A stretch of DNA of 5,628 nt from Clostridiales bacterium (GTDB taxonomy: Bacteria > Bacillota > Clostridia > Lachnospirales > WQUN01): positions 1 to 5,628 of the forward strand of contig JAISWA010000130.1 of NCBI GenBank assembly GCA_031271275.1. Reading direction: 5' to 3'. Below the pieces are notes generated by a model. The model made no database searches. It was not told the origin of the DNA and worked only from the letters and a program-made list of their open reading frames with translations. The position numbers were made by a program, and so were the translations under genes. Shown one piece after another: positions 1-5,395 of the stretch (positions are counted from its first letter, which is position 1; each line of letters opens with the position of its first letter).

Positions 1-125
1 CTAAAGAGAACATTACATGCGTACTCGCCGACAAAGTCGCGGACGGTGTGTTCACCATGACCGACGCAAAACGTTACGCGAAAATGATGCTGTACGAAAA
101 CCCGGACAGCTTGTTTATGCAATAG
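1..125 (+). CDS. 3' end of an unidentified protein (5'-truncated)
   Basis: An open frame enters from the left edge (first whole codon at base 3) and ends at TAG 123-125, giving 40 residues that finish in DAKRYAKMMLYENPDSLFMQ. The codon composition (GCG, GAC, AAC, CCG) resembles the other genes here, and a hairpin terminator follows only a few bases after the stop, so it is very likely a real gene end. No motif in this C-terminal fragment lets me name a family. It is transcribed toward the minus-strand spoVG operon and shares the terminator with it. Confidence 0.7.
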   Translation, partial: KENITCVLADKVADGVFTMTDAKRYAKMMLYENPDSLFMQ

Positions 126-130
126 AACAT

Positions 131-166
131 AAAAAAAGCCCGATGAAAATCGGGCTGATTTTTTTT
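131..166. terminator. Bidirectional intrinsic terminator between convergent genes
   Basis: A perfect 8-bp stem, AGCCCGAT (137-144) and ATCGGGCT (149-156), closes a GAAA tetraloop. It has an A-tract on its left (131-137) and eight T residues on its right (159-166). On the + strand it ends the truncated upstream gene. Read on the minus strand, the A-tract becomes a U-tract and would end the glgC-glgD-spoVG-fliL-like transcript, whose last stop codon is at 193-195. Confidence 0.9.
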
Positions 167-192
167 ATGTCATAGGAAGCCGCTTTTTGCTC

Positions 193-714
193 CTATTCCA
201 CTTTGTCAAACAAACCCCGTATGATGTCGTTCGATTGCGGGGGCGGGTCGGCGAGTCTCGTTACATCCCCGATGAATATGTCGGTCAGGTAGACCTCGGA
301 TTCCGTGTAATCGGCGAGCCGCTCGTTCAGTTCCCGCGTCACCTGTTCGTTCAGGTAATCAACGCCGTCAGGTCCCCGCACGCTGTCAAAATCCATCCCG
401 GTCATGATATCCGCGATCGTTTCCTCAAGCAGCGCGTTATCCACGTTTTGCCGGGTTTCGTTATCCATTTCCACGGTAAACAAGGTCTGCACGTTATGTT
501 CTTCACCGTCGGCGCTTGAGGTGAGCGTTGTTTGTATCAGCGGAAGACGCACATTAACACTGCGCCCCCCCGAAACGCCCGCGTTAAAGAGCCTCGGGAG
601 AAAGACAGCCGCAACTACGATACCCGCCATAATCAGGATGATAACTATGACAGCGGCCGGAGAATTTTGCCGCTGTGTATTTTTATTGTTCTTCTCCGCC
701 ACTGATTTCTTCAC
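193..714 (-). CDS. FliL-like single-pass membrane protein
   Basis: The 173-residue protein has a short basic, polar N-terminus (1-18), one hydrophobic segment (about 19-39) and an extracytoplasmic domain. Residues 59-150 read like the FliL fold: an initial LIQTTLTSSADG strand, the TLFTVEMDNE strand followed by a charged helix, a helix with a VDYLNEQVTRELNERL core, and a closing VYLTDIFIGD strand. A short proline-containing tail follows. FliL proteins associate with the flagellar stator at the basal body, but no flagellar gene is visible here, so a flagellar role is not implied. The gene starts with GTG inside the end of spoVG (32-base overlap), which suggests translational coupling. A second GTG at 702-700 lies 11 bases from an AGGAAG and is an equally plausible start. 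The family call is by eye from architecture and strand pattern, without a profile search. Confidence 0.75.
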   Translation of the reverse strand: MKKSVAEKNNKNTQRQNSPAAVIVIILIMAGIVVAAVFLPRLFNAGVSGGRSVNVRLPLIQTTLTSSADGEEHNVQTLFTVEMDNETRQNVDNALLEETIADIMTGMDFDSVRGPDGVDYLNEQVTRELNERLADYTESEVYLTDIFIGDVTRLADPPPQSNDIIRGLFDKVE

Positions 715-1006
715 TTCCTATGTTTTCCTTGCCTGCCTCTTGCAGCGCCTGCTCATACCGGCTGAGCACCGCGTCTTGAATTTTAAACCGCAGGCTCGAC
801 TGTATGGGGTGCGTGATATCTTTGTAAGTCCCGTCTTCCACCTTGCGGCTCGGCATGGCGATAAAATGCTTCGTCTCGCCTTGGATTACCTTGATATCAT
901 GTACTACAAACTCATTGTCGAACGTAACGGAAACAATGGCGCGCATTTTGCTTCCGTTCTCCCCCGCCTGATGGAGTTTGCGAATACGGACGTCTGTTAC
1001 TTCCAT
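683..1006 (-). CDS. spoVG: Septation/regulatory protein SpoVG
   Basis: SpoVG is a small site-specific nucleic-acid-binding regulator. It was first linked to asymmetric septation and spore cortex formation in Bacillus and is also found in non-sporulating Bacillota. This copy of 107 residues shows the family hallmarks: the N-terminal MEVTDVRIRKL strand, RAIVSVTFDNEFVVHDIKVI (22-41), FIAMPSRK (48-55), YKDITHPI (61-68) and a helix over about 73-90. The tail after residue 92 is acidic and Gly/Glu-rich, as usual for the variable end. The ATG is preceded by a strong GAGGGGGA site 7 bases away. It lies 71 bases after glgD on the same strand and overlaps the FliL-like start. A SpoVG copy does not by itself show that the organism sporulates. 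Confidence 0.95.
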   Translation of the reverse strand: MEVTDVRIRKLHQAGENGSKMRAIVSVTFDNEFVVHDIKVIQGETKHFIAMPSRKVEDGTYKDITHPIQSSLRFKIQDAVLSRYEQALQEAGKENIGSEEISGGEEQ

Positions 1007-1033
1007 AGAGAAATCCCCCTCTCCTATGTAAAA

Positions 1034-1062
1034 AATATCGACAGCCGCCGGATAAATTTTAA
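1034..1062 (-). promoter_or_regulatory. Weak candidate promoter for spoVG
   Basis: In the 71-base glgD-spoVG gap the minus strand reads TTAAAA (1062-1057), a 17-base spacer and GATATT (1039-1034), each matching the SigA hexamers at 4 of 6 positions. I saw no clear SigH-type site, which is what drives spoVG in Bacillus subtilis. Read-through from the glgC promoter is an equally good explanation for spoVG expression. Confidence 0.25.
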
Positions 1063-1077
1063 CCCGTATGCGGTTGC

Positions 1078-2193
1078 CTACACGACTGTCCCCTTGGAAA
1101 CGATATAAGGTTCTTCCGACGACGCCCCCCTGATTTGCTTGCCGTCGGAAAGTACGACCTCCTTGTCGAGTATGGCGTTCTCCACCACGCAGTTATTCCC
1201 GATATAACAGCCCTCCATGATGATTGAGTTGTTAACGTAGGAATTTTCCCCGGTGTAAACCTTGCGGAACATGATGGAATGGTTCGCGGTACCGTTCAGT
1301 ATCGCGCCGCTCCCCACAAGACAATCCGAAACCACCGCCCCCAGGTTGTACTTCGCGGGCGGTTCGTCCTTCGGCTTTGTCTCGATAAAGGGGAACTGCT
1401 TTGTAAACAGCGCGCGCACGTCGCGGTTCAAAAAATCCATGTTACATTCAAAATAAGATTTAACGCTGTTTAACGTGCGCCAGTACCCGTTGAATTTATA
1501 CCCGAAAATGCGGATGCGCTTCCGGTAGCGCATAAACACGTCTTCCACCAAGTCGTACCGGCCCTCGGCGTTTACCGCCCTAAGGAGTTTGATAAGCTGC
1601 AGGCGCGATATAACGTACACGCCCATGGAAATAAGGTTGGACGTGGGCTCAAGGGGTTTTTCCTCAAAATTCTGCACCCGGTCGTCGCCGTCCACTTCCA
1701 ACACGCCGTAATGCCGAAGGTCTTCGCCTTCGCGCGCCAGTTTGTACGCAATGGTGACTTCGGCGTCTTTGCGCTCGTGGTAGGCAATCAAATCATTATA
1801 ATCAAACTTATATACCCCGTTGCCGGAAGCGATAATCACGTAGGGTTCCTTACTGCGCTCAAGATAGGTAAGGTTTTGGTAAAGGGAATCCGCCGTGCCC
1901 CTGAACCATAAATTATTGTGGGAGGAAAGATAGGGCGAGAAAATAAACAGTCCGCCCTGCTTGCGGCCTAAGTCCCACCACTTCGAGGAAGAAGCGTGGT
2001 CGTGCAGCGAACGGGAATTGTACTGTGTGATTACCGCTACCTTCCCAACGCCCGAGTTGGACATATTGCTCAGCGGAAAATCCAACGCCCGGTAGCAGCT
2101 GCCCACCGGCATCGCGGACGACGCCCGCTTTTCGGTGAGTTTGTCGAGCCGCTCGTTGTTGCCCCCGGCTAAAATAACGCCTATGGCTTTCAT
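1078..2193 (-). CDS. glgD: GlgD, probable non-catalytic ADP-glucose pyrophosphorylase subunit
   Basis: The 371-residue protein has a nucleotidyltransferase domain (about 1-250) and a C-terminal left-handed beta-helix part with hexapeptide-like repeats (about 285-345). It is clearly homologous to its neighbour GlgC but altered at key places. The nucleotide loop reads LAGGNNERLDKL (8-19) instead of LAGGQGSRLG. The catalytic GGDHIYK is replaced by SGNGVYK (123-129), so the metal-binding Asp is Asn125. The sugar-phosphate-binding FEEKP (176-180) is kept. In Bacillota that carry both, GlgD is known as a partner that raises GlgC activity while being poorly active or inactive alone, and that is the expected role here. 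The ATG overlaps the glgC stop by one base (TGATG), and GGGGAGG lies 9-10 bases upstream, so the two subunits are probably translationally coupled. Confidence 0.93.
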   Translation of the reverse strand: MKAIGVILAGGNNERLDKLTEKRASSAMPVGSCYRALDFPLSNMSNSGVGKVAVITQYNSRSLHDHASSSKWWDLGRKQGGLFIFSPYLSSHNNLWFRGTADSLYQNLTYLERSKEPYVIIASGNGVYKFDYNDLIAYHERKDAEVTIAYKLAREGEDLRHYGVLEVDGDDRVQNFEEKPLEPTSNLISMGVYVISRLQLIKLLRAVNAEGRYDLVEDVFMRYRKRIRIFGYKFNGYWRTLNSVKSYFECNMDFLNRDVRALFTKQFPFIETKPKDEPPAKYNLGAVVSDCLVGSGAILNGTANHSIMFRKVYTGENSYVNNSIIMEGCYIGNNCVVENAILDKEVVLSDGKQIRGASSEEPYIVSKGTVV

Positions 2194-3479
2194 CAGAACA
2201 GCACCTCCCCTTCCGGTTCGTGAACAGCGCTCTCGCCGCTCTCGAGGCGGCTGTCTTTGTAGTCGTCGTATACGGTGCGCCCGTAGAGCACACAGTTTTT
2301 GCCGATGCAGACATTGTCGGGAATCAAGGTATGCTCCCCGAGAACGGTGATACCGGTGTTATATATTTTCGGCTTCTCGCGGTTGGGAATGTTTTCCCCG
2401 TCCCCTATGACCACGTTTTCGCCTATGATGCATGAATTGTCCACGATACAGCGCTCAAGCCGCGCGTTACGCCCGACGGTGGTGCGCTCCATAATGATAG
2501 AGTCGCGCACGACGGCGCCTTCCTCCACCACAACCTCCGGCCCGAGCACCGAGTTGTATACGTTCCCGAACACCTCACAGCCTTCCGAAAGCAAACTGGT
2601 GCGTACATCCGCCGCGGAGCTTGTGTAAATAGGGGGTTGGTGGTCGTCGTCGGTATAAATCCGCCAAAAATCGTCGTAAAGGTTAAAGTCGGGCAATGTC
2701 TTGACCAGGTCCATGTTACAGTTCCAATAAGACTCGATGGTGCCCACGTCCATCCAGTAATCGGAGTAAGGATACGCGAACATACGCTTACCCTCGTTAA
2801 GCAGCATGGGAAGCACATGCTTGCCGAAGTCGCTGTCATGGTGGACTTTGTTGTCCTTTATCAGCGCTTCCCGAAGTATTCCCCAATCAAATATGTAGAT
2901 ACCCATATTGATCAAATTGCTTTTGGGATTGGGGGGTTTTTCCTCAAATTCGTAGATGCTGCTGTCGTCCCGCGTGTTGATCACGCCGAAACGGCCCGCC
3001 TCCTCGATAGGGACTTCGAGCGCGGCGATGGTGACGTGGCAGTTGTTTTTCTTGTGGAAGTCGAGCATCAGGGAATAATCCATTTTGTAGATGTGGTCGC
3101 CGCCGAGGATCAGCACGTAGTCAGGATTATACTTGGCGATATAATCCATGTTCTGATAGATGGCGTTGGCAGTTCCCGTGTACCATTCACCCTCGTCTCC
3201 CCTCAAGTGAGGCGCAAGGATCGTTACGCCGCCGTTACGGCGGTCAAGGTCCCAAGGGATGCCTATCCCGATGTGCTGGTTGAGTTGCAGCGGTTGGTAC
3301 TGGGTCATGACGCCCACGGTATCCACGCCCGAATTGATGCAGTTGGACATGGGAAAGTCGATGATCCTGTACTTGCCGCCGAAAGAAATTGCCGGCTTGG
3401 CTTTTGTCGCCGTAAGTACCCCAAGCCGGCTGCCTTGCCCGCCGGCGAGAAGCATGGCGATCATTTCTTTTTTGCGCAT
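2193..3479 (-). CDS. glgC: Glucose-1-phosphate adenylyltransferase GlgC
   Basis: The enzyme makes ADP-glucose and pyrophosphate from ATP and glucose-1-phosphate, the first committed step of bacterial glycogen synthesis in the cytoplasm. The 428 residues are near the usual family length. Visible signatures are the nucleotide loop LLAGGQGSRLG (10-20), KAKPAISFGG (26-35), WYTGTANAIYQN (99-110), the catalytic GGDHIYK with Asp128 (126-132), and FEEKP with the sugar-phosphate-binding Lys181. C-terminal hexapeptide repeats of the beta-helix type follow (about 295-395). The start is the ATG at 3479, with AAGGGG 9-12 bases upstream; no earlier in-frame start with a ribosome site was seen. It is the first gene of the minus-strand operon and has its own promoter. 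No glycogen synthase or branching enzyme lies within the window. Confidence 0.96.
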   Translation of the reverse strand: MRKKEMIAMLLAGGQGSRLGVLTATKAKPAISFGGKYRIIDFPMSNCINSGVDTVGVMTQYQPLQLNQHIGIGIPWDLDRRNGGVTILAPHLRGDEGEWYTGTANAIYQNMDYIAKYNPDYVLILGGDHIYKMDYSLMLDFHKKNNCHVTIAALEVPIEEAGRFGVINTRDDSSIYEFEEKPPNPKSNLINMGIYIFDWGILREALIKDNKVHHDSDFGKHVLPMLLNEGKRMFAYPYSDYWMDVGTIESYWNCNMDLVKTLPDFNLYDDFWRIYTDDDHQPPIYTSSAADVRTSLLSEGCEVFGNVYNSVLGPEVVVEEGAVVRDSIIMERTTVGRNARLERCIVDNSCIIGENVVIGDGENIPNREKPKIYNTGITVLGEHTLIPDNVCIGKNCVLYGRTVYDDYKDSRLESGESAVHEPEGEVLF

Positions 3480-3518
3480 AATAAACCGCCCCTTGTCTGA
3501 AATTTCATAGTTTAGGCT

Positions 3519-3546
3519 ATCATAACATATGTATGAAAATGTTCAA
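3519..3546 (-). promoter_or_regulatory. SigA-type promoter of the glgC-glgD-spoVG operon
   Basis: On the minus strand TTGAAC (3546-3541) is followed by a 16-base spacer and TATGAT (3524-3519). A TGT directly before the -10 gives an extended -10. Each hexamer matches the consensus at 5 of 6 (TATGAT) or 4 of 6 (TTGAAC) positions. Predicted transcription starts near 3512, leaving a leader of about 33 bases before the glgC ATG. The spacer contains the 8-bp palindrome ACATATGT (3525-3532). Confidence 0.7.
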
Positions 3547-3562
3547 TTAATATTTATATAAT
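3533..3562 (+). promoter_or_regulatory. Candidate distal promoter for murC
   Basis: A perfect TATAAT (3557-3562) is preceded, with an 18-base spacer, by ATGAAA (3533-3538), which matches the -35 consensus at 4 of 6 positions. The site overlaps the divergent glgC promoter on the other strand, so the two could compete for RNA polymerase. The region is very AT-rich, so chance -10 matches are likely. Confidence 0.4.
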
Positions 3563-3581
3563 CTGATATTAATGAAATACT

Positions 3582-3611
3582 ATGGCATGGCGGTAAATAA
3601 ACGCATATACT
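3582..3611 (+). promoter_or_regulatory. Candidate proximal promoter for murC
   Basis: ATGGCA (3582-3587) and TATACT (3606-3611) are separated by 18 bases. They match SigA consensus hexamers at 4 and 5 of 6 positions. Transcription would begin near 3618, about 28 bases before the murC start. It is an alternative to, or acts with, the upstream TATAAT site. Confidence 0.4.
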
Positions 3612-3645
3612 GGAAAATGTGAATTTTTAAAAAAGGAGACGGCGG

Positions 3646-5085
3646 ATGCATAGAATAAACTTGGGTAAAGGGATAGAACGCGTGCATTTTATCGGTATCG
3701 GCGGCATCAGCATGAGCGGGCTTGCGGAAATTTTACACAGCGACGGCTTTGAAGTCAGCGGGTCGGACGCGGTGGAATCCGATATTACGCTGCGTTTGCG
3801 CAAGTCGGGCATTGGCGTCGCCATCGGAAACAAAGCGGAAAACATTCCGCATGATGTGGATATAGCGGTTTATACCGCGGCGGTACACGCGGACAACCCG
3901 GAATACATCGCGGCGAAAAACCTGGGGATACCCGTGATAGACCGCGCGCGGCTGCTCGGGATGATTACCGAGGGCTATCCGTACACCGTATGCGTTTCAG
4001 GCACCCACGGGAAGACCGGCACCACCGCCCTTGTTTCGGAAATTTTCCTTGCCGCGGGGCTTGACCCTACGATTTCCATCGGCGGGTACATGGCGGAGGG
4101 CTATAACTACCGTATTGGCGAGTCGGGTTATTTTATCATGGAAGCCTGCGAGTATTTCGACAGCTTCCTGCAATGGCGGCCGCATGTAGGCGTCATTTTG
4201 AACATAGACAACGACCATATGGACTTCTTCGGCAGTATGGACCGGCTGTACGCCTCGTTCGGGCAGTTCGCGAAAAACATAAAGCAAGGCGGCTCGTTGG
4301 TGATTTATGAAAACACAGCGGGGTTTGAAGACATTATCAAAGGGCTGAACTGCAACATAATCGCTTACGGCATCGGAAAGGAAGCGCCCGACGCGGCGAG
4401 GCGCTGCAAACGGCTGTACGCCGAAAATATCCAGTTTGACGTATTGGGGCGACCTTCCTTTGACATACTGATGGACGGGATTTTCGTGGCATACGTGAAG
4501 CTGCCGCTTACCGGAAAACACCAAGTGCTTAACGCGCTTGCCTCAACCGCCGCAGGGATTGCGTTGGGGGTATCGGCTGAAGAAATAAAGAGCGGTGTGA
4601 ATTTTGCCCGCGGGGTTAAACGGCGTTTTGAATACAAAGGAGATTTCAACGGCGCGGACGTGGTGGATGATTACGCCCATCACCCCACGGAAATAAAGGC
4701 GAACCTTTCCGCGGCGAAGGATAGCCGCAGATGCGGCGGAGGGCGCGTAATCTGCGCGTTCCAACCGCACACCTATTCCCGGACCCGCAACTTGCTCAAT
4801 GAATTTTCCGCGGCGTTTGACGACGCGGATACGGTGCTCATGCTGCCCGTGTACGCTTCCCGGGAAAAGGACCCCGGGGATATTTCCTCCATGGATTTGG
4901 TGGAGAGGCTGCGCCTTAAGAATATCCAAACCCAGTACGCCCCCGGTTTCGACGAGGCGGTGCATTGGCTCGAGAAGGAACTCGCCCCCGGCGATTTGTT
5001 AATAACCATGGGCGCGGGGGATGTGTACCTTGTGGGAGAGCGCCTGTTACACACAGACTTTTCCACACTTTCCACAGCCATTTAA
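3646..5085 (+). CDS. murC: UDP-N-acetylmuramate--L-alanine ligase MurC
   Basis: MurC is the cytoplasmic ATP-dependent ligase that joins L-alanine to UDP-N-acetylmuramic acid, the first amino acid of the peptidoglycan stem peptide. The 479 residues are of normal length. The N-terminal Rossmann domain starts with HFIGIGGISMSGLAE (14-28) and has GSD (39-41). The central ATPase domain has the P-loop GTHGKTGTT (119-127) with Lys123, then MEACEYFDSFL (165-175) and ILNIDNDHMDFF (184-195). The C-terminal domain has DDYAHHPTEI (341-350) and the closing MGAGDVYLVGERLL (455-468). Most MurC proteins have Thr where this P-loop has Gly125. The ATG has AAGGAG 7 bases upstream. The last residues (HTDFSTLSTAI) lie past the conserved end, and their DNA carries DnaA-box-like 9-mers. 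It diverges from glgC, and a terminator follows about 70 bases downstream. Confidence 0.97.
   Translation: MHRINLGKGIERVHFIGIGGISMSGLAEILHSDGFEVSGSDAVESDITLRLRKSGIGVAIGNKAENIPHDVDIAVYTAAVHADNPEYIAAKNLGIPVIDRARLLGMITEGYPYTVCVSGTHGKTGTTALVSEIFLAAGLDPTISIGGYMAEGYNYRIGESGYFIMEACEYFDSFLQWRPHVGVILNIDNDHMDFFGSMDRLYASFGQFAKNIKQGGSLVIYENTAGFEDIIKGLNCNIIAYGIGKEAPDAARRCKRLYAENIQFDVLGRPSFDILMDGIFVAYVKLPLTGKHQVLNALASTAAGIALGVSAEEIKSGVNFARGVKRRFEYKGDFNGADVVDDYAHHPTEIKANLSAAKDSRRCGGGRVICAFQPHTYSRTRNLLNEFSAAFDDADTVLMLPVYASREKDPGDISSMDLVERLRLKNIQTQYAPGFDEAVHWLEKELAPGDLLITMGAGDVYLVGERLLHTDFSTLSTAI
5047..5076 (+). promoter_or_regulatory. DnaA-box-like cluster inside the 3' end of murC
   Basis: Three same-direction 9-mers lie in the last 40 bases of murC. 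TTACACACA (5047-5055) has one mismatch to TTWTNCACA, TTTTCCACA (5059-5067) is exact, and CTTTCCACA (5068-5076) has one mismatch and directly abuts the previous site. They encode the non-conserved MurC tail. The spacing of 12 then 9 bases is similar to the spacing in the downstream cluster at 5288. Binding by DnaA is inferred from sequence only. Confidence 0.5.
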
Positions 5086-5157
5086 AAACAAGGAGCCGGG
5101 CGCAGAGCGTCAGCTTTCGACACGCCGGGGAATGCCCGTTTTAAGCCAAAGTTTTGA

Positions 5158-5186
5158 AAAAGCCCGTATTTACGGGCTTTTCTTTG
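5158..5186 (+). terminator. Intrinsic terminator after murC
   Basis: A stem of about 10 bp is formed by AAAAGCCCGT (5158-5167) and ACGGGCTTTT (5172-5181) around an ATTT loop, followed by CTTTG, a short imperfect U-tract. A further possible pairing upstream, CGGGC (5097-5101) with GCCCG (5134-5138) followed by TTTT, may form a second, weaker terminator. The main hairpin separates murC from the dnaD-like transcription unit. Confidence 0.8.
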
Positions 5187-5193
5187 TAAGCAG

Positions 5194-5241
5194 AACATTT
5201 GTCACCAAGGCGCTGTGCATAAAAAGCCCTTGACAAATGTT
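5194..5241. repeat. 11-bp inverted repeat overlapping a -35 element
   Basis: AACATTTGTCA (5194-5204) and TGACAAATGTT (5231-5241) are exact reverse complements separated by 26 bases. A second pairing, AAGG (5207-5210) with CCTT (5228-5231), can extend an RNA stem with a small bulge in place of the innermost pair. The right arm covers most of the TTGACA at 5230-5235, and a DnaA-box match sits between the arms. It could be an operator for a dimeric repressor or a transcript hairpin. No U-tract follows, so it does not look like a terminator. Confidence 0.7.
5214..5222 (-). promoter_or_regulatory. DnaA box, reverse orientation
   Basis: The + strand reads TGTGCATAA; its complement TTATGCACA matches TTATNCACA exactly. 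It lies between the arms of the 5194-5241 inverted repeat and just upstream of the TTGACA element, and it points opposite to the cluster at 5288-5316. Confidence 0.5.
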
Positions 5242-5256
5242 ATATTAATGTAAAAT
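5230..5256 (+). promoter_or_regulatory. Candidate promoter P1 of the dnaD-like gene
   Basis: A perfect TTGACA (5230-5235) is followed after 15 bases by TAAAAT (5251-5256), which matches the -10 consensus at 5 of 6 positions. The spacer is shorter than the preferred 17, which would make the promoter weak or dependent on DNA distortion. The predicted start near 5263 would place the 5288-5331 DnaA boxes in the transcribed leader, where bound DnaA could block elongation. Confidence 0.5.
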
Positions 5257-5287
5257 CAGCTAATTAGGGACACCGCGTCATGCTGAC

Positions 5288-5331
5288 TTATCCACATTCT
5301 TATCCACATATCCACGTTTCCGTGTGGACAA
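5288..5331 (+). promoter_or_regulatory. DnaA-box cluster upstream of the dnaD-like gene
   Basis: Two exact consensus boxes TTATCCACA lie in direct repeat at 5288-5296 and 5300-5308. A degenerate ATATCCACG (5308-5316, two mismatches) follows with one base of overlap. An opposite-strand box at 5323-5331 reads TTGTCCACA on the minus strand (one mismatch). Four such 9-mers in 44 bases are most unlikely by chance. Established knowledge: DnaA binds such sites cooperatively at origins and at some promoters. An AT-rich stretch (5236-5266) lies to the left and another (5361-5376) to the right. Which role applies here cannot be decided from sequence. Confidence 0.85.
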
Positions 5332-5339
5332 GGTTTCGC

Positions 5340-5368
5340 TACACAAGGGCTTTTCAATGGGTTAAAAT
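5340..5368 (+). promoter_or_regulatory. Candidate promoter P2 of the dnaD-like gene
   Basis: TACACA (5340-5345, 4 of 6 to the -35 consensus) and TAAAAT (5363-5368, 5 of 6) are separated by 17 bases. Transcription from here would start near 5375, about 20 bases before the ATG, and the DnaA boxes would then lie just upstream of the promoter rather than in the leader. It is weaker at the -35 than P1 but has better spacing. Confidence 0.35.
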
Positions 5369-5395
5369 TAAAAAAATCGTTTCCTTGGAGGTCCC

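Larger units (their letters stand above)
5222..5354. repeat. 11-bp inverted repeat flanking the main DnaA-box cluster
   Basis: AAAAGCCCTTG (5222-5232) and CAAGGGCTTTT (5344-5354) are exact reverse complements with 111 bases between them, bracketing the DnaA boxes at 5288-5331. The left arm overlaps the TTGACA promoter element, and the right arm lies in the spacer of the second candidate promoter. The same AAAAGCCC core occurs in both terminators of this window, so part of the similarity may come from degenerate terminator stems. Confidence 0.55.

Noticed and set aside
1007..1077. SigH-type promoter for spoVG
   Set aside because: No AGGAWWW element followed at the right distance by GAAT was found on the minus strand. 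Only a weak SigA-like pair is present.
404..1108. 234-codon + strand frame opposite spoVG and the FliL-like gene
   Set aside because: It spans two well-supported minus-strand genes and the gap between them, has no clear ribosome site, and its product resembles no family I know.
2637..3500. Long open frame of 287 codons on the + strand opposite glgC
   Set aside because: It is antisense to an unmistakable glgC with intact motifs. Its product shows no recognisable domain, and its composition reflects the reverse complement of GC-rich third positions.
5021..5233. 70-codon frame crossing the murC stop into the intergenic region
   Set aside because: It begins inside murC in another frame, runs through the murC terminator and the inverted repeat, and lacks a ribosome site. 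The region is better explained as regulatory DNA.
5236..5376. Standard chromosomal oriC with DnaA-trio elements
   Set aside because: The AT-rich flanks and boxes invite the idea, but I could not find a convincing run of trio repeats beside a box, and no dnaA, dnaN or rpmH is visible. It is kept only as one hypothesis in the findings.
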